A stretch of 64,000 nt of DNA from Streptomyces tubercidicus (GTDB taxonomy: Bacteria; Actinomycetota; Actinomycetes; Streptomycetales; Streptomycetaceae), in the NCBI RefSeq assembly GCF_027497495.1, contig NZ_CP114205.1:7440001-7504000 (forward strand), in the 5' to 3' direction. Both the position numbers and the translations under genes were made by a program. Below are positions 44,730 through 54,030 of the stretch, in pieces. The notes below the pieces were generated by a model that worked only from the letters and a program-made list of their open reading frames with translations, was not told the DNA's origin and made no database searches. Numbering within the stretch: position 1 is the stretch's first letter; each line of letters begins with the position of its first letter.

Positions 44730-45920
44730 TCACCACCCCACCGGCATGACCCGAGGCCCGCGCACCAGCATCTCGTTCTTCCACATCACGTCACCGGCCA
44801 GCCGCAGTTCCGGGAAGCGCGTGACCAGGGCGCCGATCGCCTCCTGGAGTTCCAGACGGGCGAGCGGCGCACCGAGGCAGTGATGGACACCGTGACCGAA
44901 GCCGAGATGCTGCATTCCGGTCCGCGAGATGTCCAGCGTCCCGGGTGCGTCGAAGCGCAGCCCGTCCCGGTTGGCGGCGCCCACCGCCACCAGAACCGGG
45001 CTCCCGGCCCGCACCAGCGTCCCGCCGACTTCGACGTCCTCCGTCGCATAACGAGGCTGGCTCGCGCCACTGCCCAGCGGAACAAAACGCAGCAATTCCT
45101 CCACCGCTCCGGCGATCAGCTCCGGCTGCTCGCGCAGCAGGGCGAGCTGTCCCGGGTGGTCCAGCAGCGCGAGCACGAAGTTGGGAATCTGGGTCGCGGT
45201 GGTCTCGTGCCCGGCGACAAGAATGCCGACGCACAGGTCCACCAGCTCGATTTCGGACAGCCGGTCGTTGACATCCCGGGCATCGATCAGCGCTGTCATC
45301 AGATCGTCCCGCGGAGCGCGCCGGTGATCCTCGATCAACTGACGCATATAGGCGCGGAGTTCTTCCATGTTGGCGTCGAATTCCGCCGCGGTCAGGGAAC
45401 TTGTCGACAAGGCGGCATCGCTCCACACCCGGAACCGCGGCCGGTCCGCGGCCGGTACGCCGAGCATCCGGCAGATCACCGCGACGGGGATCGGCAGTGC
45501 GTAGCGGTCCACGAGATCGGCGGGCGGCCCGGCCGCCTCCAGCTCGTCGAGCAGCTCATGCGCCAGCTGCTTGACCTGCGGCCGGAGCTTTTCGACCTGG
45601 CGGACGGTGAAGGCCTTGGCCACCAGCGTCCGCAGCCGGGTGTGATCGGGTGGGTCCATGCCCAGGATGCCGCTGTCCCGGCGCCCTTCGGACTGCCGCG
45701 GCTCGTCATGCCGTGCGCCCTCGGCGCGGCTGAAGCGCTGATCGCCGAGGACGAACCGGGCCTCGGCATACCGGGTCACGAGCCAGGCCGGCTCGCCGTA
45801 CGTCATCCGGACCTTCAGCAGCCCCGGACGGTTTTGGGCCTGTTCGTACTCTTCGGAAAGCTCAAGGCTCTCGGGAACGTTGAAGGGGTAGGAGAGTGGT
45901 GCTGTGTCGGCTGTGGTCAA
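44730..45920 (-). CDS. Cytochrome P450
   Basis: 396 residues. Heme motif FGHGVHHCLGAPLARLE (Cys348), I-helix VAGHETTATQ, ExxR in the K helix. Typical of the Streptomyces CYP105-type group by length and ferredoxin neighbour. Start ATG 45920, 113 bp from the divergent TetR gene, with a perfect operator between them, so transcription is probably repressed by that TetR until a small ligand is bound. Confidence 0.93.
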   Translation of the reverse strand: MTTADTAPLSYPFNVPESLELSEEYEQAQNRPGLLKVRMTYGEPAWLVTRYAEARFVLGDQRFSRAEGARHDEPRQSEGRRDSGILGMDPPDHTRLRTLVAKAFTVRQVEKLRPQVKQLAHELLDELEAAGPPADLVDRYALPIPVAVICRMLGVPAADRPRFRVWSDAALSTSSLTAAEFDANMEELRAYMRQLIEDHRRAPRDDLMTALIDARDVNDRLSEIELVDLCVGILVAGHETTATQIPNFVLALLDHPGQLALLREQPELIAGAVEELLRFVPLGSGASQPRYATEDVEVGGTLVRAGSPVLVAVGAANRDGLRFDAPGTLDISRTGMQHLGFGHGVHHCLGAPLARLELQEAIGALVTRFPELRLAGDVMWKNEMLVRGPRVMPVGW

Positions 45921-45934
45921 GGTGACCTCCCTTG

Positions 45935-45952
45935 TGTAAGCACCTGCTTACA
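45935..45952. promoter_or_regulatory. TetR-type operator between P450 and regulator
   Basis: Perfect inverted repeat TGTAAGCA-CC-TGCTTACA, 15 bases ahead of the P450 start in the 112 bp divergent region. Confidence 0.85.
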
Positions 45953-46032
45953 TCACGGTAAGCCGCCCCCCGGAGGCGGTCAACGACGCATTGTGGCCGT
46001 CCTTGTGACGGGCCGACGGAGAGGAACGTGGG

Positions 46033-46659
46033 ATGGCGAAGACCCCGCAGCACGGCACGGCGGACGCACCCCGCCGGGATGCTCAGGGCACCCGGCTGCG
46101 GTTGCTCGATGCCGCCTGTGAGCTGTTCGCCGAGCGCGGCTACGAACGGGCGACGGTACGCGACATCGCGTCCCGGGCCGGGGCCAACCAGGCCCTGCTG
46201 TTCCGGTACTTCGGCTCGAAGAAGGCCCTGTTCGGGGAGGTGATGGCGCGTGGCGGCCATGAGCAGCTGCGCACCACTCCCGCCGAGCGGCTGTTCGAGG
46301 TCGCGCTGCGCGGAATGCTGGCCGGCGGCGCGAACGGCGCCGACCGTTCGCTGGAAGTGTGTCTGCGCTCCATCGGCGGCAGCGACGAGATAGCGGAGGC
46401 GCTGCGGGGGCTGGGGGAGGAGTACGCGGACGTCCTCGCCACGCTCTCCGAGTCCGAAACCGGGGATTTGCGCGCGGATCTGGCGCTGTCCTGGCTGCTC
46501 GGAATTGGCTTGATGCGAGTGGTGGTCGCCAAGGAGCCTCTGGCAAGCGCCGACCCCGACACGGTCTGCGCCCTCGTGTCGGGCGCCCTGGGGAACTTGC
46601 TGGAGAGCCTGCCGAAGGACGGGGCGGCAGGCCGGGAAAGCGGCGGGATTCCGGAGTGA
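46033..46659 (+). CDS. TetR-family regulator
   Basis: 208 residues. N-terminal helix-turn-helix (ATVRDIASRAGANQALLFRYF) and an all-helical ligand-binding part. ATG 46033 with GAGGAACG upstream. Divergent from the P450-ferredoxin pair and next to the palindrome at 45935, which it very likely binds. Ligand unknown. Confidence 0.92.
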   Translation: MAKTPQHGTADAPRRDAQGTRLRLLDAACELFAERGYERATVRDIASRAGANQALLFRYFGSKKALFGEVMARGGHEQLRTTPAERLFEVALRGMLAGGANGADRSLEVCLRSIGGSDEIAEALRGLGEEYADVLATLSESETGDLRADLALSWLLGIGLMRVVVAKEPLASADPDTVCALVSGALGNLLESLPKDGAAGRESGGIPE

Positions 46660-46805
46660 ACGGCCGGGGTGCGCCGTGGTGCGTTGCGGTGCGTGCTGCG
46701 TTCCAGTGACTCTGCGGCGGGTCGCAAGTCGGCAGGGAAATGCCCGCTTATTGTCGTCTTTGCAGGAAATATTCATTTTCTGCAGAGTCGAGTGAAGGTG
46801 GAAAC

Positions 46806-47204
46806 ATGCTCCGTTCGATCCCGCGCGGCCTTGCAGTGGCCGGCCTGACCGCGGCTGCCCTCGTGGTGCCGACGGCAGGCGCCGCCACCGCCGCGACCGC
46901 GCCCCCCAGCGGCTCCCAGGACGTCAAGTGCGCCTCGCACCGCTGCGACAAGGGTCACCACGGCAACCAGCAGCACAACCGCCATCACGGCCGCGTCGGC
47001 CACCGTGGCCACGACGGCTTCGGCCGCGACCGCCGCGACGGCTACGGCCGCGACAGCGGTTACGACCGCGATGGCCTCGACCGCTACGGATATGGCCGCC
47101 ACGGCTACGAGCGTGATGGCTACGAGCGTGACGGCTACGAGCGTGACGGCCGCGGCCTGGGCAGGAACGGCCTGCTCAACCTCGGCCTGCTGGGCCTCCT
47201 CTAG
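46806..47204 (+). CDS. Secreted His/Gly/Tyr/Arg-rich protein
   Basis: 132 residues with a signal peptide (about 1-31, ending AAATAA). The mature part has a single Cys pair (CASHRC), a His-rich tract (HHGNQQHNRHHGRVGHRGH) and a repeat of GYERD (three copies, 15-base units near 47101-47146), ending in a leucine-rich tail. Low complexity suggests a structural or metal-binding surface protein. ATG 46806 follows GAAGGTGG. The long open frame starting at 46740 has no ribosome site. Confidence 0.7.
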   Translation: MLRSIPRGLAVAGLTAAALVVPTAGAATAATAPPSGSQDVKCASHRCDKGHHGNQQHNRHHGRVGHRGHDGFGRDRRDGYGRDSGYDRDGLDRYGYGRHGYERDGYERDGYERDGRGLGRNGLLNLGLLGLL

Positions 47205-47580
47205 TAACCCGTCAGTTCGTGCATGGTGGGCCCGGGGTCATGACCCCGGGCCCGCTGCCTGTCCGGGCGCGGTGGAATTTCTTATTCCGGGGCCGTCACC
47301 AGGGATAACGGGAAGTCAGGGGCGTTACGGACGGTACGGTTCCGGCGGACATTTCGTGATTCAACATTTTTGTTTTCCATACAATCATTGTCATTGTCCT
47401 TGCCAGATGGCAGGATTGTGCCGTCGCATCGCGAATGAGGGATTTGTGGCATCGGGGGACGGGGGGAGAGTCCCTTCTGCGTAGCGCACCTGACCCGTGC
47501 GCCGACCAACAAGCCCATGGGCTCTCGCTTCGGCGAGCGCAGTTGCTTTGCGCTGCCCATTTTCAACGGTTTGGACTCTG
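47205..47580. other. Intergenic region ahead of the diaminopropionate operon
   Basis: 376 bases holding the terminator of the previous gene and an AT-rich patch at about 47350-47420 with a TACAAT box (47381-47386) inside a small inverted repeat ACAATCATTGT. A promoter for the operon is likely here; the -35 box is unclear. No gene is supported. Confidence 0.45.
47228..47253 (+). terminator. Terminator after secreted protein gene
   Basis: Perfect palindrome: GGGCCCGGGGTCA (47228-47240) joined to TGACCCCGGGCCC (47241-47253), 24 bases past the stop. Confidence 0.8.
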
Positions 47581-48555
47581 GTGATAGCGGAAGAAGTTTA
47601 TGATCTCGTGCTGGATGATCTCTACGTCCGGCTTGACCAATTAGTTCCCGGCAGTTCAGTCTTCCTTAAACTGGAAGGCCTCAATCCTGCCGGTTCGGTA
47701 AAACTCAAAACGGCTGTCGCGCTGGTCGAGGCGGCCGAGGAATCCGGGCGCTGCTTTCCGCGGACCCGGCTGATCGAGTCGACGTCGGGGAACCTCGGCG
47801 TCGCCCTGGCGATGGTGTGCGCGGCAAAGGGGTACCGGCTCACCTGTGTCACGGACCCCAACTCCACCGTCCAGTCGCGGCGTCTGATGGAGGTGCTCGG
47901 GGCCGAAGTGGTCGTCATCGACGTCCGGGACGCCCACGGCGGCTATCTGCAGTCGCGTATCGACTACATCGACGCGCGACTGCGCCGCGAAACAAACCTT
48001 TTCTGGCTGAATCAGTACGCCAACCCGGCGGGGCCGCGGGCTCATCGGGACCGCACCGGCCGTGCGCTCCTGGAGGAGATCGGTCATATCGACTACGCCT
48101 TCATCGGGGCCGGCACGACCGGCACCCTGATGGGCTGCGCGGAGTACCTGCGCCGCCACAGCCCCGCCACTCGGATCATCGCGGTGGATGCCGAGGGCTC
48201 CGTGACCTTCGGCGGGCCCGCCGCCCGGCGCCACATTCCCGGCCTGGGAACGAGCAGACGGCCGGAAATCCTGGACACCGGGAATATCGATGAGGTCGTG
48301 CTCATTTCCGAGGCGGCCGCCGTGGAAATGTGCCGAACGCTGGCCGAAGAACGCGGGCTGCTACTGGGGGGTTCGTCCGGCACGGTGCTGTCTGCCGTGC
48401 AGGATGCCGCAAAGAATATTCCCGACGGAAGTGTCGTGGTGGCCATTTCACCCGACTTCGGGGATCGCTATCTGGAGACCATCTATAACGACGACTGGGT
48501 GGCGGAACGCTGGCCCGAGGTCGTCGGTGCCAACATATCTCAGGCACCGGCCTGA
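47581..48555 (+). CDS. sbnA: SbnA-like PLP synthase (L-Dap pathway, step 1)
   Basis: 324 residues of the cysteine synthase fold. PLP lysine Lys41 in NPAGSVKLK; STSGNLGVALAMVCA phosphate/substrate loop; GAGTTGTLMG glycine loop. In staphyloferrin B and zwittermicin-type pathways SbnA joins O-phospho-L-serine and glutamate to give N-(1-amino-1-carboxyethyl)-glutamate. GTG 47581 is taken as start; no ribosome site is obvious, and the upstream frame is poor. The next gene, SbnB-like, completes the route to L-2,3-diaminopropionate. First gene of a tight operon. Confidence 0.9.
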   Translation: MIAEEVYDLVLDDLYVRLDQLVPGSSVFLKLEGLNPAGSVKLKTAVALVEAAEESGRCFPRTRLIESTSGNLGVALAMVCAAKGYRLTCVTDPNSTVQSRRLMEVLGAEVVVIDVRDAHGGYLQSRIDYIDARLRRETNLFWLNQYANPAGPRAHRDRTGRALLEEIGHIDYAFIGAGTTGTLMGCAEYLRRHSPATRIIAVDAEGSVTFGGPAARRHIPGLGTSRRPEILDTGNIDEVVLISEAAAVEMCRTLAEERGLLLGGSSGTVLSAVQDAAKNIPDGSVVVAISPDFGDRYLETIYNDDWVAERWPEVVGANISQAPA

Positions 48556-48571
48556 GTAGGGGGGATTCGTG

Positions 48572-49573
48572 ATGTTCAATTTTGAGATCGTGGCCGGAGA
48601 AACGGTTTGTCAAGTTTTGCACGACAAACGCAAAGACGTGCTCGGCATTGTCAGCAGCGCTTATCGGGCGCATGAGTCCGGGGACTCCGTCAACCCGGAC
48701 AGCTACTTCCTGCGCTTCCCGGAGAAGCCGGACTCCCGGATCATCGCGCTGCCGGCCTATCTGGGCGCCGACGTCCAGCTCGCCGGTATCAAGTGGATCG
48801 CCAGCTTCCCGGGCAACACACGCCGCGGAGCCCCGCGTGCCTCGGCCGTCCTGCTCCTGAACGACTACGAGACCGGCTACCCGATCGCCTGTCTCGAAGC
48901 CGCCAACATCAGCGCGGCGCGCACCGCCGCCTCCGCGGCCGTCGCAGCGACCGCGCTCCGCCCGGACGGCTTCGCCGGGACCCGTATCGCCGTCGTGGGC
49001 GGCGGTGTCATCGCCCGCAACATCTGCGACTACCTGCACACCGCGGGCTGCACCCCGGACTCCTACCTCGTCCACGACCTTGACGAGGCATCCGGACAGG
49101 CGCTGGCCGACCATGTGCGCACCACACAGAACCGCCCGGCCGACTTCACCGCCGACCTCGACGCCGCGCTGCGGGCCGACACGGTCGTCTTCGCCACGAC
49201 CGCGCTTGAGCCGTACGTCAGCACCCCGTTCAAGCCCGGCCAGCTCGTGCTCAACATCTCCCTGCGGGACCTCGCGCCCGAGGTGGTGCTGGGAGCGGAC
49301 AACATCCTCGACGATGTCGAGCACTGTCTGAAGGCCCAGACCTCACCCCACCTCGCCGAGCAGCTGTCCGGCTCCCGCGAGTTCGTGACCGGAACCCTCG
49401 CCGGAGTGCTGAACGGGGAGGTCACGCCGTCCGCGGACCGCCCGGTGATCTTCTCGCCGTTCGGACTGGGCGTGCTGGACCTCGCCGTGGGGGCGTTCGT
49501 CCTCGGCGAGGCCCGCAAGGACGGCAACACCATCGAGGTGCCCAACTTCTTCGGGGAGACGCGCCGGTGGTGA
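48572..49573 (+). CDS. sbnB: SbnB-like dehydrogenase (L-Dap pathway, step 2)
   Basis: 333 residues, ornithine cyclodeaminase/mu-crystallin fold. NAD-binding motif IAVVGGGVIARNICDYL and the family segment SFPGNTRRGAPRASAVLLLN. It oxidises the SbnA product to L-2,3-diaminopropionate and 2-oxoglutarate. ATG 48572 has GGGGGG about seven bases upstream; the overlapping GTG 48569 is an alternative. It starts 16 bp after sbnA. Confidence 0.92.
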   Translation: MFNFEIVAGETVCQVLHDKRKDVLGIVSSAYRAHESGDSVNPDSYFLRFPEKPDSRIIALPAYLGADVQLAGIKWIASFPGNTRRGAPRASAVLLLNDYETGYPIACLEAANISAARTAASAAVAATALRPDGFAGTRIAVVGGGVIARNICDYLHTAGCTPDSYLVHDLDEASGQALADHVRTTQNRPADFTADLDAALRADTVVFATTALEPYVSTPFKPGQLVLNISLRDLAPEVVLGADNILDDVEHCLKAQTSPHLAEQLSGSREFVTGTLAGVLNGEVTPSADRPVIFSPFGLGVLDLAVGAFVLGEARKDGNTIEVPNFFGETRRW

Positions 49574-51420
49574 AGCACACACCCCTCTCCGTCGCCATCG
49601 TCGGGGCCGGATCGCGAGGGCTGGGCGTCTTCGAGCGGCTGGTCGCGCACTGCCTGGCGCAGCCGGTCCCGCTCACCGTCCACCTCATCGACCCGCAGCC
49701 CTTCGGTGCCGGCTTCCATCTGCCCGATCAGCCCGATCATCTGCTGCTCAACACCGTCTGCGCACAGCTCTCGGCCTTCGCCGACGCACACATGGTGGAC
49801 GGCCCGGTACCGATATCCGGCCCCTCGCTGCATGAATGGTGCCGACGCCGGGATCTGCGGCTGGCGGACGACGGCTACACCGTGCGCGCGGGTGCGGGAC
49901 GGGAGATCCAGCCGAACGACTTCCTGCCGCGCAGGCTGCTCAGTGAGTATCTGACCTGGGCGGCGGGGGAGATCCGCGAGGCGGCGCCGGACCACCTCAC
50001 GCTCCTGACGCACCGTACGACGGCCGTCGACATCAGGACCGAAGCGCCGGACACCGAGACGGTCGTCCTCGCCGACGGCACCCGGATCGACGCCGACGCC
50101 GTCTTCGTCACCGTCGGGCACCACTCGCTCTACCAGCCCCCGGCACCCGCCCCCGACCCCCGGCTCATCACCCGCCCCTATCCGTTACCCGAGGCACTCG
50201 ACAGCATCGCACCGGGCGAACGGGTGGCCGTCCTCGGCATGGGGCTCACGGCCATGGACGTCATCGCCACGCTCACCCTCGGCCGCGGCGGCAGGCACAC
50301 CACGACCGAGCGCGGGCTGAGCTATCTGCCCAGTGGGCGGGAGCCGTTGATCGTGCTCACCAACCGCTCCGGTATGCCCTCGCGCAGCCGCCCGCGCCTC
50401 CACCCGGGCCGAATACGCTTCGCCCCGCTGGCCCTGACCACCGAGCGCCTCGACACGCTGCGTGCACAACGGCCGGACCGGCGCCTCGACTTCACCGCCG
50501 AGGTGCTGCCGCTCGTCGAGGCCGAGATGGAACTCGCCTACTACCGGGTCCTGTTGGGCCGGGAGATGGGTGATATCGCCGACGCGGGGCCGGAGATGGC
50601 CCGGCGCTGCGCTCAGGCCGGACACGAGATTCTGCTCGATGAGCTGCGGGCCCGGTTCGGCGGCAGCCCGGTGCCCGGGATCCTGTCCGCGAACCTCTCG
50701 GACCGCGAGTGGACGGGCTACGCCGCCTACCGCGACTGGTTCACCGCGGAGGTCGCCGCCGACCTGGCCGAGGCCCGCGACGGCCTCGGGGTGAGCCCGC
50801 TCAAGGAAGCCCTGGAGGTACTGCGCGACCACCGCGATGTGCTGCGGTCGGTCATCGATGCGCCGGGCGTCGACGACGCGTCCCTGGCCACCTTCTTCGG
50901 GGAGTTCTCCGCGACGGTGAACCGGCAGGTGATCGGCCCGCAGCTGGACCGCTCGGCGGAGCTGCTCGCCCTGATCGACGCGGGGATCGTCCAGCTCGGC
51001 CCCGGACCACAGCCGAAGGTCGTCGCACCGGCCGGCCAAGGACCCTGGCGCCTGGAATCCACCTGCCTGGCCGAGCCGTTGCGGATGGAGACCGACCACG
51101 TGGTGCAGGCGCATGTGGCCGAGCCCGGCGCCGACCGGGCGACCGGGACACTGCTCGGCACGCTCGTCGCCGCCGGCCGCGTCCGTACCCTCGCGCACCG
51201 CGGGACGACCGTGCACGGGCTGGACGTCACCCGCGACGGCCAGGGGGTCGACCGTACGGGCAGCCCGCAGCCACGGCTGTTCTTCCTCGGGCCGCACACC
51301 GAGGGGTCCAGCTACTACAACCACTATGTGCCCTCACCCGGCGCGCCCTCCCGTGCGCTGCTGGACGCCGAACGTGCCCTGAGCACCGCTCTGCCGGAAC
51401 TGATGACGAGGAAGCGATGA
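49567..51420 (+). CDS. FAD/NAD(P)-binding oxygenase candidate, CreE/HpyO-like
   Basis: 617 residues. The first dinucleotide site reads VGAGSRGLGVFERL, followed by PQPFGAGFHLPDQPDHLLLN, the mark of the FAD/NAD(P)-binding family that includes aspartate N-monooxygenase CreE and urate hydroxylase HpyO. A second Rossmann motif (VAVLGMGLTAMDVIATL) could hold NADPH. A flavin amine N-oxygenase is plausible; diaminopropionate is the obvious nearby amine, but substrate is inference. GTG 49567 overlaps the sbnB stop by 7 bases; the 3' end overlaps the next gene (ATGA). No CreD-type lyase is present. Confidence 0.8.
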   Translation: MVKHTPLSVAIVGAGSRGLGVFERLVAHCLAQPVPLTVHLIDPQPFGAGFHLPDQPDHLLLNTVCAQLSAFADAHMVDGPVPISGPSLHEWCRRRDLRLADDGYTVRAGAGREIQPNDFLPRRLLSEYLTWAAGEIREAAPDHLTLLTHRTTAVDIRTEAPDTETVVLADGTRIDADAVFVTVGHHSLYQPPAPAPDPRLITRPYPLPEALDSIAPGERVAVLGMGLTAMDVIATLTLGRGGRHTTTERGLSYLPSGREPLIVLTNRSGMPSRSRPRLHPGRIRFAPLALTTERLDTLRAQRPDRRLDFTAEVLPLVEAEMELAYYRVLLGREMGDIADAGPEMARRCAQAGHEILLDELRARFGGSPVPGILSANLSDREWTGYAAYRDWFTAEVAADLAEARDGLGVSPLKEALEVLRDHRDVLRSVIDAPGVDDASLATFFGEFSATVNRQVIGPQLDRSAELLALIDAGIVQLGPGPQPKVVAPAGQGPWRLESTCLAEPLRMETDHVVQAHVAEPGADRATGTLLGTLVAAGRVRTLAHRGTTVHGLDVTRDGQGVDRTGSPQPRLFFLGPHTEGSSYYNHYVPSPGAPSRALLDAERALSTALPELMTRKR

Positions 51421-52619
51421 ACAACAGCGAGACCTACACCCCCTGGACGCAGGAGTACCGGGCCGAGACGCGCGCCGCGCAGGGCGACGGCTGGCGCTGC
51501 CCCACCACCGGCGCCGTGCCGCCCCCGATCGGGCTGGCCGCGACCTTCGCGCGCGACAGCGAGTACCGGGCGCCGGCCGGACTGGCGTATCTGCGGGATC
51601 AGGGAACCCCGGGATACGAGCAGGTCGAGACGGTGGTGGCGGGCCTTGAGGGCGGTTCGGACGCGCTGGTCTTCTCGTCGGGCATGGCCGCCGCCACCGC
51701 CGTGTTCCAGGTGCTGCCGGCCGGTGCGCGGGTCGTGGTCCCGGAGACCATGTACTTCGGACTCACCAAGTGGCTGCGGGAGTTCGGCCCGCAGCGCGGC
51801 CTGGAGGTCGTCCAGGCGCCCATGAACGACCTGGACGCGGTGCGGGCCGCCGTGGCCGCCGCGCCGACCGCGCTGGTGTGGGCGGAGTCCCCGGCGAACC
51901 CCACCTGGACGGTGACCGACATCGCCGCCTGCGCCGAGATCGCGCACGCGGCCGGTGCCCTGTTCGGCGTCGACAACACCGTCCCCACCCCGGTGCACTC
52001 CCAGCCGTTCGCCCTCGGCGCGGACCTGATCATGCATTCGGGCACCAAGTACCTCAACGGCCATACCGATGTCGTCGCCGGACTTCTCGTCAAGGCACCG
52101 GGCAGCAGCGAGGCCCGGGACGCGATCTGGGAGCGGCTCCAGCTGCACCGCCGACTGACCGGACCGATCCTCGGCCCCATGGAGACCTACCTCCTGATGC
52201 GGGGCATACGGACGCTCTTCCCCCGTATGCGGCAGATATCGGCCACCGCCATGGCCGTGGCCGAGCACTTCGCGGAGCACCCCCGCATCCGTCGGGTGGC
52301 CTACCCCGGGCTCGCCACCGACCCGGGCCACGCGGTCGCCGCCCGGCAGATGACCGGCGGCTTCAGCGGCATGCTCTCGCTGCATGTCGACGGCGAGTGG
52401 CAGCAGTCCCTGCGGACCGCCAACCACTGCGAACTCTTCATCCGTGCCACGTCGTTGGGCGGTGTGGAGAGTCTGGTCGAACACCGCTACACCTTCGAAG
52501 GACCGGGTAGTACCTCGCCGAAGGACATGCTGCGGCTGTCCATTGGCCTGGAGAGCCCCGCAGACCTTGTCGCCGACCTCGAACAGGCCCTGGAAAAGGC
52601 CGTGAAGGAAGACCGTTGA
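51417..52619 (+). CDS. Cys/Met-metabolism PLP enzyme (CGS/CGL type)
   Basis: 400 residues of the cystathionine gamma-synthase/lyase fold. Schiff-base lysine Lys211 in HSGTKYLNGHTD; VFSSGMAAATAVFQVL phosphate-binding loop; late segment SLGGVESLVEHRYTF. These enzymes eliminate or replace a beta or gamma group of amino acids. ATG 51417 overlaps the preceding stop (ATGA). In this operon it might act on an activated diaminopropionate derivative; substrate unknown. It could equally be a lyase that releases a final product. Confidence 0.88.
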   Translation: MNNSETYTPWTQEYRAETRAAQGDGWRCPTTGAVPPPIGLAATFARDSEYRAPAGLAYLRDQGTPGYEQVETVVAGLEGGSDALVFSSGMAAATAVFQVLPAGARVVVPETMYFGLTKWLREFGPQRGLEVVQAPMNDLDAVRAAVAAAPTALVWAESPANPTWTVTDIAACAEIAHAAGALFGVDNTVPTPVHSQPFALGADLIMHSGTKYLNGHTDVVAGLLVKAPGSSEARDAIWERLQLHRRLTGPILGPMETYLLMRGIRTLFPRMRQISATAMAVAEHFAEHPRIRRVAYPGLATDPGHAVAARQMTGGFSGMLSLHVDGEWQQSLRTANHCELFIRATSLGGVESLVEHRYTFEGPGSTSPKDMLRLSIGLESPADLVADLEQALEKAVKEDR

Positions 52620-53911
52620 GTTCCAAGACACCCACGCCACACCCCGACGCCGCACCGTCGGGTTCCGCCCCACCGCAGCGCGCGGCGGAGGCGGCGGACG
52701 GGTCCCCGAATCCGGGGGCCCGTCCGGGCCTGTTCCGCGACGCCTCGCTGTCCGCGGTCCTGGCCGGCTTCGTCGCCGTCGTCGTGTCCTACTCGGGCCC
52801 GCTCGTCATCGTGCTCGCGGCCGCGTCCGCCGGGCATCTGAACACCGCTCAGACCAGCTCATGGGTCTGGGCCATCTCCATCGGCAGCGGGCTCACCTGT
52901 ATCGGGCTGAGCCTGCGCACCAAGATGCCGGTGATCACGGCCTGGTCGACACCGGGCGCGGCCCTGCTGGTGACCAGCCTGGGGGCGTACTCCTACGCGG
53001 AGGCCATCGGCGCGTTCATCGTCACCGGCCTGGTGATCACCCTGGTCGGCCTGACCGGCGTGTTCGGATGGCTGATGCGGCAGGTGCCCACCGCCGTGGT
53101 CTCCGCGATGCTCGCCGGCATCCTCTTCTCGTTCGGCACCGGCGTGTTCAGCTCCCTCAAGACCGCGCCGCTCATCGCCGGTTCCGTGCTGGTCGCCTAC
53201 CTCCTGGCGAAGCGCTGGCTGCCCCGCTACGCCGTGCTCGTCGCCCTGGCGGCGGGCGTCGCGGCCAGTGCGGTCAGCTCCCGGCTGGACATCCATCTGG
53301 ACCGGATCGAGCTGGCCAAGCCGGTGCTGACGACCCCGGAGTTCTCGCTCGCCTCGCTCATCGGCATCGCGGTGCCGATGATCCTGGCCACGCTCGCCTC
53401 CCAGAACGCACCGGGCATGGCCGTGCTCACCGCATCCGGCTACGAGCCCAAGGACCGCCTCCTGATCGGCTCCACGGGCCTGGTGTCCACGGCACTGGCC
53501 CCCTTCGGCTCCCATGCCATCAACCTCGCCGCGATCACCGCCGCCATCTGCACCGGCCCCGAGTCACACCGCGACCCGCGGCGGCGCTATGTCGCCGGAG
53601 TCTCCTGCGGAGCGTTCTACCTCCTCATCGGCGCCTTCGGCTCCACACTGGTGGTGCTCTTCGCGGGCCTCCCCAAGGAACTGGTGGCGGCAGTCGCCGG
53701 CGTCGCCCTGCTCGGCGCACTGGCCGGCGGCCTGACCGGTGCCGTAAAGGAGGAAAAAGACCGCGAGGCAGCCCTGATCACCTTCCTCGCCACCGCCTCC
53801 GGCGTCACCCTCTTCGGCATCGGCTCCGCCTTCTGGGGCCTTCTCTTCGGCGTCCTCGCCCACTTCATCCTGACCCGCAGACGCCGCACGCCCACCGACC
53901 CCGCCAAGTAA
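52616..53911 (+). CDS. BenE-family transporter
   Basis: 431 residues with about eleven to twelve membrane helices of the benzoate/H+ symporter (BenE) group: GSHAINLAAITAAICTG and TWSTPGAAL-like segment (TAWSTPGAALLVTS). TTG 52616 overlaps the PLP gene stop (TTGA) and has AAGGAAG upstream. Last gene of the operon, followed by a terminator. It may export or take up the small molecule made by the other four genes. A Pro/Ala-rich N-terminal 40 residues precede the first helix. Confidence 0.88.
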   Translation: MSSKTPTPHPDAAPSGSAPPQRAAEAADGSPNPGARPGLFRDASLSAVLAGFVAVVVSYSGPLVIVLAAASAGHLNTAQTSSWVWAISIGSGLTCIGLSLRTKMPVITAWSTPGAALLVTSLGAYSYAEAIGAFIVTGLVITLVGLTGVFGWLMRQVPTAVVSAMLAGILFSFGTGVFSSLKTAPLIAGSVLVAYLLAKRWLPRYAVLVALAAGVAASAVSSRLDIHLDRIELAKPVLTTPEFSLASLIGIAVPMILATLASQNAPGMAVLTASGYEPKDRLLIGSTGLVSTALAPFGSHAINLAAITAAICTGPESHRDPRRRYVAGVSCGAFYLLIGAFGSTLVVLFAGLPKELVAAVAGVALLGALAGGLTGAVKEEKDREAALITFLATASGVTLFGIGSAFWGLLFGVLAHFILTRRRRTPTDPAK

Positions 53912-53933
53912 CCGACCTGACGGGGACAGCCAC

Positions 53934-53964
53934 GTGCCCGGGGCCCGCAGGGGCCACCGGGCAC
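53934..53964. terminator. Bidirectional terminator
   Basis: Arms GTGCCCGG (53934-53941) and CCGGGCAC (53957-53964), between the convergent BenE and flotillin genes. Confidence 0.7.
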
Positions 53965-54030
53965 CTCTGGGGGTCCGGCGGCCCGCGCCGGTCGTGATCC
54001 ACCGGGGGGCCGGCCCCGCCCGGCCCCCGC

